A DNA stretch of 64,000 nucleotides from Limnomonas spitsbergensis. Taxonomy: Eukaryota; Chlorophyta; Chlorophyceae; Chlamydomonadales. Shown piece by piece: positions 1 to 10,891 of the stretch (position 1 is its first letter; each line of letters opens with the position of its first letter). The notes under the pieces were generated by a model. The model did no database searches. It was given only the letters and a program-made list of their open reading frames with translations, and was not told the origin of the DNA. The position numbers and the translations under genes were made by a program. Where the stretch lies: positions 8,064,001 through 8,128,000 of the forward strand of contig JAYJMM010000120.1 in NCBI GenBank assembly GCA_037349105.1. Reading direction: 5' to 3'.

Positions 1-1
1 G

Positions 2-823
2 GCTATGTCTGGCTGGAGCCAGCCAGGCCTCATGGGCAACCCTGCAGTAGCGGCTGCCGCTGCTGCGGTTATGGCGGCGGGCGGTGGCGGCATGGGCCAC
101 ACCGCTGCTGGTCGTGCGGACATGTACAGCCAGCACCAGCAGGCTGCTGCAGCCCTCGCGGCTGTCAACGCGCAGCAGAGCGCCATGCAGCATCAGCTGC
201 ACGCTGCGCACATGCAAGCTGCGAACGCGGCCTGCATGGGGCAGCAGCACATGCAAGGAGCCGGCGGCAACCCATACGGCATGTTCCCCGGGGCATGGCC
301 GTACAGTGGCCACATGAATTACGGAGCTCCCGGGCTTGCCCCCGGCGGCATTGCGGCCAGTGCAGGGATGCTGGCCGGCTCAGGCTCAGCAACCCACCAT
401 CAACACCACCACCTCGCATCCGCGAGCACGCCCGAGGCGCTGATGGCACAGCAGCTGCTCAGCTCTCGCCACCCTGGTGCAGCTGGAGGCATACCCAATA
501 TGGCAGCCACGGCTGGAGGCTTGCCCAACATGGCAGCTTTGGCTGGAGGCATGCCCAATATGGCAGCCATGGCTGGAGGCATGCCCAATATGGCAGCTAT
601 GGCTGGAGGCATGCCCGGATGGCCAGGCAGTGGCGCCGGCCTCATGTGGTCCCAGGGGGCACATATGGGGATGGGGATGCAACAGCCAAATGGCGGCATG
701 GTGGAAGCGGCAGCCGGGATGCCCTCCTGGGCAGAGGCGTTGCACCAGCAACAGCAGCTGCAGCAACACCAGCAACAGATGCAGATGCAGCTTCAGGCGG
801 TGGAAGGATATCCACGAGCATGA
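2..823 (+). CDS. C-terminal part of a Met/Gln/Ala/Gly-rich low-complexity protein
   Basis: The reading frame is open from the left edge to the TGA at 821-823, so this is probably the 3' end of a gene that starts outside the window; the ATG at 5 need not be the start. The 270-odd residues hold no domain I recognise. Ala and Gly runs come first, then His/Gln/Met-rich stretches, then four near-identical ten-residue repeats of the GGMPNMAAMA type, and finally a Gln-rich tail (LHQQQQLQQHQQQMQMQL). Such composition is common in disordered regions of algal RNA-binding proteins and transcription factors, but no such domain is visible, so function is unassigned. No intron is needed in this part. The antisense frames across the repeat are also open, which is an effect of the repeat. 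Confidence 0.6.
   Translation, partial: AMSGWSQPGLMGNPAVAAAAAAVMAAGGGGMGHTAAGRADMYSQHQQAAAALAAVNAQQSAMQHQLHAAHMQAANAACMGQQHMQGAGGNPYGMFPGAWPYSGHMNYGAPGLAPGGIAASAGMLAGSGSATHHQHHHLASASTPEALMAQQLLSSRHPGAAGGIPNMAATAGGLPNMAALAGGMPNMAAMAGGMPNMAAMAGGMPGWPGSGAGLMWSQGAHMGMGMQQPNGGMVEAAAGMPSWAEALHQQQQLQQHQQQMQMQLQAVEGYPRA
483..617 (+). repeat. 30-bp coding tandem repeat (about 4.5 copies)
   Basis: Four consecutive 30-bp units beginning CTGGAGGCAT and a fifth partial unit lie in frame in the protein, each encoding GGxPNMAAxA. The copies differ mostly at the third unit position and at a Met/Thr/Leu position. The 30-bp length keeps the frame. Confidence 0.85.
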
Positions 824-2586
824 AAGGATGTTTTTGTCACGAGCTGGAGCCTGAGTGTGGATTTCAGCCACCATTAACCTTTTATTGTTCCTGCATCAAG
901 ACATCTTTCAGCATTTCTTGGACGTGCCAGGCGCTGCAAAATCAAGACATTGAGAGGCCTGCTGCTGGACCTGAGCATGGCAGCTGCCATTGTTGGTTGC
1001 TGCTGCCGCTGCTAGCCTTTGTTGTTGGTAGCTGCTGCTGCTATTCAGCCAGTCCTCACGCTTCCAACGACTGCCTTAAGATGCCACCTTCTCAATGCTA
1101 GCCTGCCACTTGCAAGGTGTCTAGATGGATGGCCTTGAGGCCCCCTCAACAGGCATGGTTATGAGACCTGGATGCCTTAGGCTGCGTGCGAGACAGTCAG
1201 GTGGACCAGCCCCTTAGGAGAGAGGTGTCGATTGTGCCCAGCTAATAGAACATCATGATGATCACCATCGTGGCAGCTATCCATTAGGGATGAAACTATT
1301 AAGCTCTACTGATATCTTGCGAACCAAGGAGCATGACCTGCCCAATATCACTGATATCTGAAATGTGTGTTGCATAGCATATGCTCAGTCGTATGGAATT
1401 GTCGCATGCTCAGTCGTCAGGTCATATTTGTGCAATATTTGGTTTGGGCTTTACGTCGGTTTTTTTGGAAGGCAAGCATGTTCCTCTCTTGGTGCTGAGA
1501 CGGTTTGATGTCTGCAGTAAATGCATCATTTAGGATTCGCATTTGTCAGGATTCCATACCCAGGATGTTTTTTGCCTCTGGGTTCAGCCTCGGAATGTGC
1601 ACTGCTGAACACTTTCAGGAAATATTTGCAGCAGCAGGTCTAGGCAAGGGTGTATCTGCGGTGTCTGCTGCCACTGGGTGAAATTGTTGAGGTCAGGAAT
1701 GCGGCATAGCATTCGAAATGTGTCATACAGGTGACAAATTTCGTTTTCATTTAACGGGATTTTAAAATGTTTTATTTATAGCGTGATGTCGATGCCTAGA
1801 ATTTGGAAATTTTATACATATCTCTTCGACGGACATATGATCAAACCCACTGTACTTATATGTGGCAAGATTACATATTGTGAAAAGCAGGTGAAAAGGA
1901 TCGCCGATACAGGCCAGAAAATAGCCTACATAAAAAGGAAAGATAACAGGTTCAGCCATTTACTAAATGACCTGCCTGCAGGCTTCATGTGCCCTAAATG
2001 CCGCTTCGTGGACTTGAATATTTCGGACATCTGAATCCTGTACCAGAGAATCTGCGATGCAGCTCCATTATAAACATGCTAGTAATTATGGGTCCTTCAA
2101 ACTCACTGGCTGCGGAACTTTGGGTAGCTCCACACAAAAAGTCCACTTCAGTCCCCACACCACCCTTAGCGTATTTTCGTCGTACAATATTCACATTTTA
2201 GGCCAATACAGGCTCAATCTCACGTAACATCAAGATCATTCAGACTGGACGCTGTTTAATGCTAAATAAGGGAACAGCATAGTGACAGATTGTGCAGATG
2301 GGCTGTTGGGAAGTCCCCCATCACAATCTTCTCTCAAGCCCCATTGTTCCATAGATTATTCATTCATACGGCTTATTCACACACACAAAAAAGCCTAAGC
2401 AACACGAGAAACAACACGTGACATTTATAAGCTGCCCATACATATATTAATGTGACTTCTGGATTCCTGGTCCGTGAGTTAAGGGACTAGGTGCTGCAGG
2501 TTGGGACAGGGCTGGGCTGCAGCAAAGCACACCACTTCGCCCCTGAGAAAAAGGCTGTTATTTGAGTTCGTTGCCACTCCCACAAC
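824..2586. other. Intergenic / 3' UTR, no gene seen
   Basis: This is the 3' flank of the left gene and, from the other side, the 3' flank of the ion-channel gene. Short ORFs at 1762-2201 on both strands show no domain, no splice context and AT-rich composition, and I regard them as chance. Confidence 0.6.
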
Positions 2587-5500
2587 TTAACCCCAGCTCT
2601 GCAGGCTCGCCGCGATATCGTTCCCTGGCAGGCCCGCATCGTAGCCGGATCCCTCCGCACCCTGACCAGCCGCCCGCCTGCTGGCTCTCTCAGCAGCGTC
2701 TGCCTTGCTCCACTTGTCCATGGTCGTGACGACTGGCGGCGCGTAGAAACTGCGGCGCTCAAACATGCTGAGGCGCTTCATATAGGGCCAGAAGTGGTGC
2801 CAGAAGTGGTGCAAGTGGTAGGTAGCGAGAGCCACGACAAACCCCAAGCCACACACAAGGTTGACATCGGACACCTGGAAATGACGGAAGAATGGAGGCA
2901 TGTAAGCAGACAAAACAGGCCAGGGTGTCAGTCAGGACGGTAAACCCAGCCAGACATGGGGGAACCAAACTCTGCCCACGTCAGGATCCAGTTGCGTTGT
3001 TCTCCTCTTTTCTCTAGGCGGCACGGGCAACGTCTTTGGTGGCATGAGTCGCCTTGGACCAGACCACTACCGCAGGGTTGGCATTGCCTGGCCCGTCTGA
3101 TTGGTGTGTGTGTCAAGGACGTTACACCTCTGGGCCCTGCTCAAAAGGCTCGGCCGCGTGGGCACCCATCTAATCGGTTCGGAGGAAAGAAACAAAAATA
3201 CCGGCCAGCATGGTCAGGGAAAAAAAGAATTAAGTGGAAATAAAGTCAAGGGACACATCCGTGTGTGTGTGTGGATGCATTTGCGTCAGAGATTCGCTTT
3301 GTGACGGCAGCAACAGAAACTCACCTGGCTCGGCTTCCAGCCCAGGTGCAGCATCAAGCGCATGGCCGTGTGCACCACACAGCTGCCGAGAATGTAGATG
3401 TACACGAAAATGAAGTGCCTACAGGGCAGCATTACATTCAGGGAGTCGACAGGCCTGGGCATCATGGACAGGACAGGCAGCACCATAACTTCGTTGCACT
3501 CGTCCGCTTCTGTTCTCCAGAGGTGAAAAAAGACACAAACGCATGAAGAACACCATTGAGCCAGGATTCACCCCCCTATGTACACATACGTGCAGGATGG
3601 CAGTATGGCAGGATGCAGAGGGGACGATGGGGAGGCAACTAATAGCCAATGCTACTTATCTAAACTCAAGACCAGGGATTAGGATCTGGATCTCCCTTTA
3701 CCCAGGGAGGGGGGCCAGGATACCCAAAGCAGTAGGAGCGTCGAGGAAAAGGAACCAGGGGTTTCCCCATATCGAATGCAACCGGAGCCCTGATCCTACA
3801 ACCCCAACAAAGACATGAAAGTATGCCCCCCTTGGGGCGCAAGAGTTGATGCAACAAAGCGCAGCTCGAAGCCGAGGCCCTCCTGAACTGGCCTCATGTT
3901 CTGTTAATCCTGTTAGAACTGCACAGCCCATTCGGAAAATACTCCTGAGTACAGGCAGATAATATTGTGGCAGCAGAAGTGCAGTAGCGGTACACACCCT
4001 GGATCCAGCCCTGGATTAATACCCGTATGTCGAGGCCCAACCAGTCCAGCAGTGAGCTCTTTATTTCGACCATCAACCCTACCTCCCAGTACAGGTCAAG
4101 GCCCAAGACCCTACCGACCCTACATATCGAAGGTATCATGCAAGCTACTCCTCGCAGGGATGACAAGATTTATGAGGAAGGAAGCAGCATCCCAGCCAGT
4201 CAAGTTGTGATTAACCGATTTTTAACCACCTCCCCGCTCCCCACCTGTCAGTGGAGGTCAGGTAGCCCACGAGGGGGATACGTTGAGACAACGAGGTGCG
4301 GAAGACAGCCGGGGCGATCACCAGCGTCACTGCCAAGGTGAGCCTGCCTGCCAAATCCTGCGATTCAAATTCAAATAATCATGCCTGCTTCATCATGAGA
4401 TAGGACCCATGCAGAGAAAACCCACGCTCAGAAGCCTACAAATTGACAAAAACTCGCTGCATCGCAAACTGTAGGAAGATTTTGCGCCTGGTACACTACA
4501 TCTCCAAGTTTATAATGCTCTGCAACGCAGCAAGCAGGCACCAGCCCTATGTACTTCAGGTAGACTCACCATGATGGGCAGTACAAACGTCATGGGTACG
4601 ATCAGCTCCATGGCCAGCAACGGCAAGTAGACAAATGCAAACCAGTAGGCGGCCTTCCGCTGGACGCACAGCAGAACAATACAATGGTCGGGGGGGGGTG
4701 AATTGTCGCAACGGGCAGGTGAGGGGGAGGGGGATCATGCACCCAGGGGAGGGAATGAGGGATCATGCACCCTGGTGCTCAGAACAAGAAGCAGTAGCTT
4801 GAGGACAGCCTTCAGAATGAATGGACGTAATGAAAATTATATAATAATATTAACAGTATTATATGTGTTAGACGTTAGAGGGTTCTGAGTGGTGCCAGCC
4901 AAGGTGTGTCGAACAGAATGAAAATATGCACCAATTTTTATCTATGAACATAAAGTGAAGACAATCAATATCAATGGTTCCCCGCAAGAAATTAATTGAT
5001 AATCACTTGCCAGGCTGCCTTCCTCAGAATTAGAAAGACAAAGTAAACAAACAGTGGAAGTGCCCACTCGTACCTGCACAAGGAACTCCATGACAAACTC
5101 GAGCTTAGGATCCTCTTTCTTCTGCGGCGGAGTGACGATCATATTGTCCTGCCATGGCTTTGGGGCCGCTTGGGCAGCATCCGGCAACGCTGTCCCGCCT
5201 GGGGCGGCGCTGCTTCTCTTTTTCACCTTCTTCGTCATCTTGGCTGCCGCTCTGGCCATGGCGCCACTAAAGAGCCCGCCGTAAGATAGCTGCTGCTGCT
5301 GCTGCTCCTGGTGACTGACAGTCAAGTTTTCGTCCTCGCTCTTAAGTAGGGCCGGAGCCTCAGACCTGATCTCAGAGCAGGATTCAAGCAAAAAAAACAG
5401 ATTTTGACATCTGAGAAGATTTTTAAAGGGTTATCAATATCCAGCTCGCATCGGAAACAATTGAGGAGAAAGGAGTAGAGGAGGACCCAACGAAGTCCGG

Positions 5501-8500
5501 CATAATGCCAGGACAGCCAGACACGGTAGCGCTATACATCACGATACAGCACAGGTCAAGCCAGATTGTACGACCAAGGTAGCACGATACAACAAGATAT
5601 GGCACAATACAGAACAGCTTGAGCCGGGTTGTGCTACCATCCCGTCAGGGCCAAGGACCACCTAAACGTGGCAGTGACGATTTATTAGTTAGACATTGTT
5701 TTTAAATGTAAAAAAAATTCGTCCACACCTGCCGGCCATTTTCAGACCCCACGGCCAGCGCAGCCGGCTGAAAAGGAGACCCCAGCCCGGCCAAAAACGG
5801 CCATCTGGCTGACCCCGGTCACTACCCTGCAGTGACCCCTATTGGTTGGCCAGCATGGACCACTGAGATATGGCTGGTTGGACCCAACCTACGTTGCCCC
5901 ATCAGACGTGTACCATATATTGAGCTTACCCAACATTTTAACATATTTCCTCCATCTGGCGGGGCTCGTGTGGAAAGAGCACAACAAAATAAACGATGGC
6001 CTGATTTGGCTGTCACGGCCACAGGTGCCTACATCTATCCCGTATGATCCCTGAATCCTCTGAAATATTTACATTCGAATCATACAAAATCAAAAACTGG
6101 ATCATCAAGCAAGACCAACCTGAGGAAAAATCGGTTTCCCGGCGCAACCGTGCGCATGTAGCACTTGGTCCTCAGCACCAGCCAGTCCTGAGGGGCAAGA
6201 GGGGCCATAAAACAGGGGAGCAAGAATTCAGATTGACAGATTTGCCAAGTCCATGGTAGGCAAGTAGCGCAAGGGACTTGTGTCCACATATAGCATGCAA
6301 GCTCTGACATCCTGTACAAGAAAAGAACACTCAAGGTCCAAGGCTACAAAACAAAATAAATTCATGAATAAAGGTCCCCCCTTTGGCAAGGACTGAGAAT
6401 CCCAGCTATCAGTCACTGATAGTAGGGACTGCTTATGAACAGATGGCATGCTGAGTGTGCAAATTTATTGCAAAAGAAGCAATAAAACGAAACTTTCGAT
6501 ATTGCTGTGTCTCTTATAAGAAAAAATAACTCTTGAGTATACCGGTGGTGCATCTCCATTAAAAATTACAGGCAAGGCCATCATACCTGCATGTCCAGAA
6601 CTTGAAATGCATTGTGTAGGCAGGGGGTGTAGGCAGGGGGTGTAGGCAGGGGGTATATGAGTCAAATTTTGCAGATTTACATCAAACAACAATGCGCCCT
6701 TGCCCGAGGCGTGCAGGCTTACGTGACATGCCATCAGGTAATGTCACAAAACAGGGAGGTCACGGGAAGCCATAAGGAAGCCATGGGGAAGCTTAAGGGA
6801 AGTCACAGGGAAGCCATAGGGAAGCTGTAGAGGAGTCACAAGGAGGTCACAGGTCATAAGGAAGCCATAAGGAAGCCACGGGACGACGCATGGAGGCCAT
6901 AGGCATTTATAGGGATGGGACAGGAGAGCCAGGAAATCCACAGGGACATCGCAGTGCAGCCACAGAGAGGGCCCAGGGAGGCCACAGACACGTCGCAAGG
7001 AAGCCAAATGGAAGGCACAGGGAAGCCAAAGTGGAATATATGGTGCCGGAGTCTTTCCTACCTGCATTCCTAATAAGATCAGGGGGCATGCCCTACCTGA
7101 AGCCCAAGATCTGGGAGTCGAGGAGTGGCCATTGATTCCTGCAAGGCTTCGATGCAGCGGATGTCCTGGATGAAGGTACAAAGCAGTACACAGCGTAGAG
7201 TTATAAGGCAGTACGTGGACAGGCAGAGGTGAAAAGCAGTACACAGACAGGCACATGTGGAAATTAGTGGTTCTCTATGCACACAGGCAGAGATTAAAAT
7301 TAGTCTGCAGGTACATGGCGGTGGAAAGCAGCAAACAGGATTGCTGCTTTCCTGTCTGGGGGTGGTTGTGTCAACCTTGTTACAAAAATAGTATTGCAGC
7401 ACCTGCCCCATCATGGCGTATTCATTCATGTTGAACACCAGATATTTCATTCCCCGCTTGCCTGGTGTTTGGTGCTTGTGAAGCGCACAATGACCTGCAG
7501 CTTGTGCATGTCGTACGGGAAGTTGTGCAGCTTGAACAGCACTTGAGAGGTGGTCCGCACGCGCACAAACAGCTCGGTCCAGCCTGGGCGGCCTTCTACA
7601 GGGAAGGGCTCCTGCACAGGGTGGAAAATAGGCTGGTGGTGACAGTTAGATACAAGGGGTTGAAAGTTGAAACATAAAGCGGTGCGAAGATTCCTCTGTA
7701 CAGGGTAGGCAGGCCACGGCAGGTACATGTTGTAGGATGGAGTGATGGACTGGGTTAACCCAGCAGGCTGTAGCAGCTGGTGTTGTGAGTTAGATACATA
7801 GGGCTGAGACATCATGATAGAACAGGATACAGGTATATTGATTCTTATGTACACGACAGGCAGGTCGCGGCAGGTTAATATCTTAGGATGGACTGGGTAA
7901 AAACAACAGGCTTAAGGAGCAGGCAGGGATCGCTGTTTGGGCAGGAACAGGCTTGTATAAGGAATAAGGTACAGTTCAAAGTGTGGTCAGGCAAGGGCAT
8001 ATCTTCCTGACAGGGCATGGCTCTTGAAGAAACAGGCATGCCTTACTGCCGTCTTGAGGGAGGAACCGAGGGGAGCCCAGCGTTTCAAATCAGGGTTCCA
8101 GATTAAACATGTGTGCAGGTCGTTCCCCGCCTGGTCACAGTCCTGGTCACACTCCAGGTCACACCTTGCGTCGCAGCTCCTGCACGTTCAGCGTGTCAAA
8201 CCACGAGAAGTCTGGGGGAGGTAGAGGCGGGCCAGAGGAGGAGGCAACGCAGTTGCTTGGTCCCCACCGGAGCTGTGAACACAGGAAGAGAAGAAAGGAA
8301 GCATTTAGTGATGGGCATGAGGGTCAAGTACTCGGGCTTTGGGGTTCAGGGTTGAGGTATGAGGGTTAACGGTATTTCTGACATCAGAAAGAAAAGGGAG
8401 GCGAAGGAAGGGGCTGAGTGCTGCAGCAGTTTAAGCAGCGTTTGTAAGGGATGAGCATCGCCTTTTTTTGCTCCAGGGGTAGATTTGAGGGAGAAGCCTA

Positions 8501-9877
8501 CATCATCAACACAGCCATACACACGCTCAGCTGGCGGCACAAGGCTGGAAAAAGGCTCATATTCATATAGATCTGGCGGGAGTGGGGTGATGCTAGGTAG
8601 AACCTCCTTGGCCATAGCGGAGGATTAGGAATCTGCGCCCAAGAGCCTTTAAACCCAAGGCATTAGCTAAAACTGACAGCCCGGCTGAGACCAAACCTTA
8701 AGTCCCAATGTCCAAAGCACTGAGACTAAGCCCTGATCCCTATGGATCGACTTTTAAGTCTTGCCCTCAGAGCCCTGAACCCTGAGCACTGGTCACTTAG
8801 CTCTTGCCTCCGAGCTTCACACTCAGGAGACCTCGAACAAATGGAACTCACCTTAATGCCAACATCAGCCCCAAAGGACCCCTCCTTTTCATCAACGGCC
8901 CTCAGGCCATAGAACCGGGGCTCAATCTCCACATCACACCCTCCCTCGTCTACTTCTCCTCCTCTTCCACCTCCCTCGCCTTTCCCGCCATCTTTCGCGT
9001 CCCCCCCTCCGGTGCCTGCTCCCATTTGCTCCTCAACGCCGACGTGGTTATGAGCTCCAGCTTGATTCAAGTTCAGCGAGGGAGCTCTGAAGGAGTCCAC
9101 ATCAGGGGATAAGCCAGTGGTGGGCGTGAAAGACGGAGCAAAAGGGGAATCATCTGGCGCAGCAGACAGGAGCGCACATGAGCGTGGGGTGCGAGCGAGA
9201 CGGGGAGCAGCGGGAAGAGAGGGGAAACCAGGGCAGGGTTCAGGGCTGAAGCTCCTGAACCTGGCGGCACTGTTCCAAGGCCCCACTGCCCCGCTCCGAA
9301 GCCCTCTCTGGCGCTGGCCGCTGTCTACCTGATGCGGGGGACCCGTCATCGCGCCGCCGAACCTCGTTTTTTGCAGGCTGCTGCTGCACGTGCTGTTGGG
9401 TCGATGCACAGAGCCGGAATCCATGACCGGCAGGATGGTCCATCCAGGCCTCCTCCAATGTGGGTGTCCCATCCTGCTCTGACAGTGCTGCTGAGAGACT
9501 CCACCCTGGGGGCCTATCGGGATGCTCACTCCACTGAGACCCCCACCTGCAGTAGCTCTTCGGCTAGCGAGTGCAGAGCAACGGCTTCTGTGAAGGCTGC
9601 AGGCAGGTCGTCTGCCTAGGGCCAAAGGCATAGGTCCCAGTGGCAGTGGGATGGAGGTGCATGGTGGAGTGCCGCAATGACTGACAGTGGACATGCCGCT
9701 GGGGAGGGTTATGCCCTGCTGATTTTGTCCCTCCCTCGACCATGCCAGAACCTTTGGGACCTGTAGCGGATGTGGCAGGCACCGTAAGCGCAATTGCGAC
9801 GCCTGCTGAGGCTTTGCCGGCCAGCTGGAACTGCCTGAGTGACGGGGCTGCCAACTGGATGTCTGACGCGGCTGCAT
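2587..9877 (-). CDS. Pentameric ligand-gated ion channel (Cys-loop/Pro-loop superfamily)
   Basis: Eleven exons on the minus strand: 9877-8852 (start unsure), 8272-8165, 8130-8047, 7611-7403, 7138-7097, 6187-6120, 5365-5074, 4659-4570, 4357-4245, 3418-3325 and 2874-2587 (TAA). Phases agree throughout except for one missing base at 7452-7455. The extracellular beta-sandwich shows FYGLRAVDEKEGSFGADVGI, then LIWNPDLKRW (the W-x-P-D loop), then FKLHNFPYDMHKLQVIV, the signature loop with its central Pro but without the two flanking Cys. M1 is RKAAYWFAFVYLPLLAMEL. M2 is LTLAVTLVIAPAVFRTSLSQ, followed by IPLVGYLTSTDR. M3 is HFIFVYIYILGSCVVHTA; the M3-M4 linker is very short, as in prokaryotic channels. 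M4 is NLVCGLGFVVALATYHL, with a tail of about 65 residues. Family members are plasma-membrane or organellar homopentameric or heteropentameric channels opened by ligand or protons. Selectivity cannot be read here. The long first exon (about 340 residues, Ser/Pro/Gly-rich) may be over-extended, and no signal peptide is evident. Confidence 0.85.
3118..3243 (+). repeat. Dispersed AT-hook-like coding fragment, copy A
   Basis: Inside an intron of the channel gene, antisense to it, a frame reads VTPLGPAQKARPRGHP and then a Lys-rich stretch to a TAA. The same sequence, diverged, occurs at 10,702-10,790. It therefore looks like a piece of a dispersed sequence, not part of the channel. Confidence 0.5.
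6615..6660. repeat. Short GTAGGCAGGGG tandem repeat
   Basis: About three copies of a 14-bp unit built on gtaggcagggggt lie in an intron of the ion-channel gene. Confidence 0.7.
6755..6885. repeat. Imperfect GGAAGCCATA-type repeat
   Basis: Irregular 11-13-bp units such as GGAAGCCATA and GGAAGTCACA recur about ten times in an intron of the channel gene. The run of stop-free frames it produces on the minus strand (6744-7256) is a side effect. Confidence 0.6.
7452..7455 (-). other. Apparent one-base frameshift in the ion-channel exon
   Basis: The exon 7611-7403 enters and leaves in phase 0 but is 209 bp long. The frame ending in STKHQASGE meets a TGA just past a run of four G (minus strand). 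The neighbouring frame continues at once with MKYLVFNMNEYAMMGQ up to a GT donor. One extra G in the run would join the two. This may be a homopolymer error in the assembly or a true mutation. Confidence 0.7.
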
Positions 9878-10384
9878 GGCGCCGGTCCGGGTGGCACCGG
9901 TCTGGATCCGAGGAGATCCAACGCTCGTGGCACGTCTGATTTATATAGACGCTTACAATTTGCCTGCGTCGTTGCCCATCGACTGCTAGCTTCTAGATAG
10001 CTCCCTCGGCAAGTCGAGGAGAGGAGAAGTTGCTGAAGCGGACGCGTCCACCGAGGGGATCTGTATTTAGACTTTGGCTGATTGGGGATTACTGGTATAT
10101 TTATGCAATGTCAAGGAGCAGGTCAAACCGGCGCTTCCTGTTTCTGCGAATGCTTTTAAAAATGAGTGAGGATAGCCCTGGATTATTGGATAGCCTTCCG
10201 AACAGGCTTCCGAACCATAAAACCTGAAGCGCGATCTCGTGTGAACGAGATTTGGGACCTGCAGGTCTGCATTGTCTGCTCGTTTGGGCAGCGTTTGAGG
10301 AAAGTCCAAAAATAAATGAACTGATACAGGCCATTGCTCACGAAGTTTAATGAAGGGCCTCTCCAGGTGTTAGGGCCTAGGCAG

Positions 10385-10891
10385 AATGGGGAGTTCAGAA
10401 AGGAACACATGCTTGAGCTGGCTAAGGTGGCCAAGGAGAACCACACCAGCGTGGGTTACGGTGAGTGGCGCTATGCAGGCTGGGAGGGACCCCTAGGAAT
10501 GAACCTTGGTCCCAGCCATCATTTAGCAGTCTTCAAGAGGTGTTCCATCCATGCATTGAAGAGGTGTTCATGTGCTGAAAGAGGTCATGTCTGAGCAGCC
10601 CATGGGCCTGCTCCAAGCAAGAGTGCTGCTCTTTATTCTCTGGAATATAGATCTGTTTCATTTCTTCCCCTGCAGGCTATCAGCCCGTGTCGGTCAATAA
10701 CGTTACACCTCTGGGCCCGCTTAAAGCTCGGCCGCGCGGGCGCCCAACTGTTCAGAAGGGGAAAAAGAAGAAACCAAAAGGAAGAGGGGGGGAAAGGAAC
10801 AAAAGGATCCCACGTCTGTGAACACGTCCCCACTAGCATCTACTGGGACGCCCGCCCTGGCAGCGTGAGCGGTAGACGTGTGGCTTTGTGA
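10385..10891 (+). CDS. Small spliced ORF with an AT-hook-like core; possible gene fragment
   Basis: An open frame containing MLELAKVAKENHTSVGY ends at a good donor (GGTTACG|GTGAGT, intron from 10,460). In matching phase, an acceptor near 10,674 (CCCCTGCAG) opens a frame reading VTPLGPLKARPRGRP, a Lys/Gly-rich stretch, and a TGA near 10,891. The RPRGRP core resembles an AT-hook, a minor-groove DNA-binding motif. The 5' limit is unknown; the frame upstream of 10,385 continues to about 10,334. Because part of the second exon is repeated at 3,118, this could be the end of a small repeated gene or of a mobile element and not a unique host gene. No further domain is seen. Confidence 0.35.

Noticed and set aside
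1762..2201. Four overlapping ORFs of 65-83 codons
   Set aside because: No similarity, no splice or start context, both strands open by chance in AT-rich DNA.
8346..8615. 89-aa ORF starting MAKEVLPSITPLPPD as an alternative start of the channel gene
   Set aside because: It lies in the intron between two exons whose phases and homology join directly (GADVGIK to LRWGPS), and it has no matching splice phase to the next exon.
2487..9877. First impression of a CLPTM1-like membrane protein on the minus strand
   Set aside because: The exon motifs (FPYD loop, W-x-P-D, M1-M4) fit the ligand-gated channel family; no CLPTM1 block was found.
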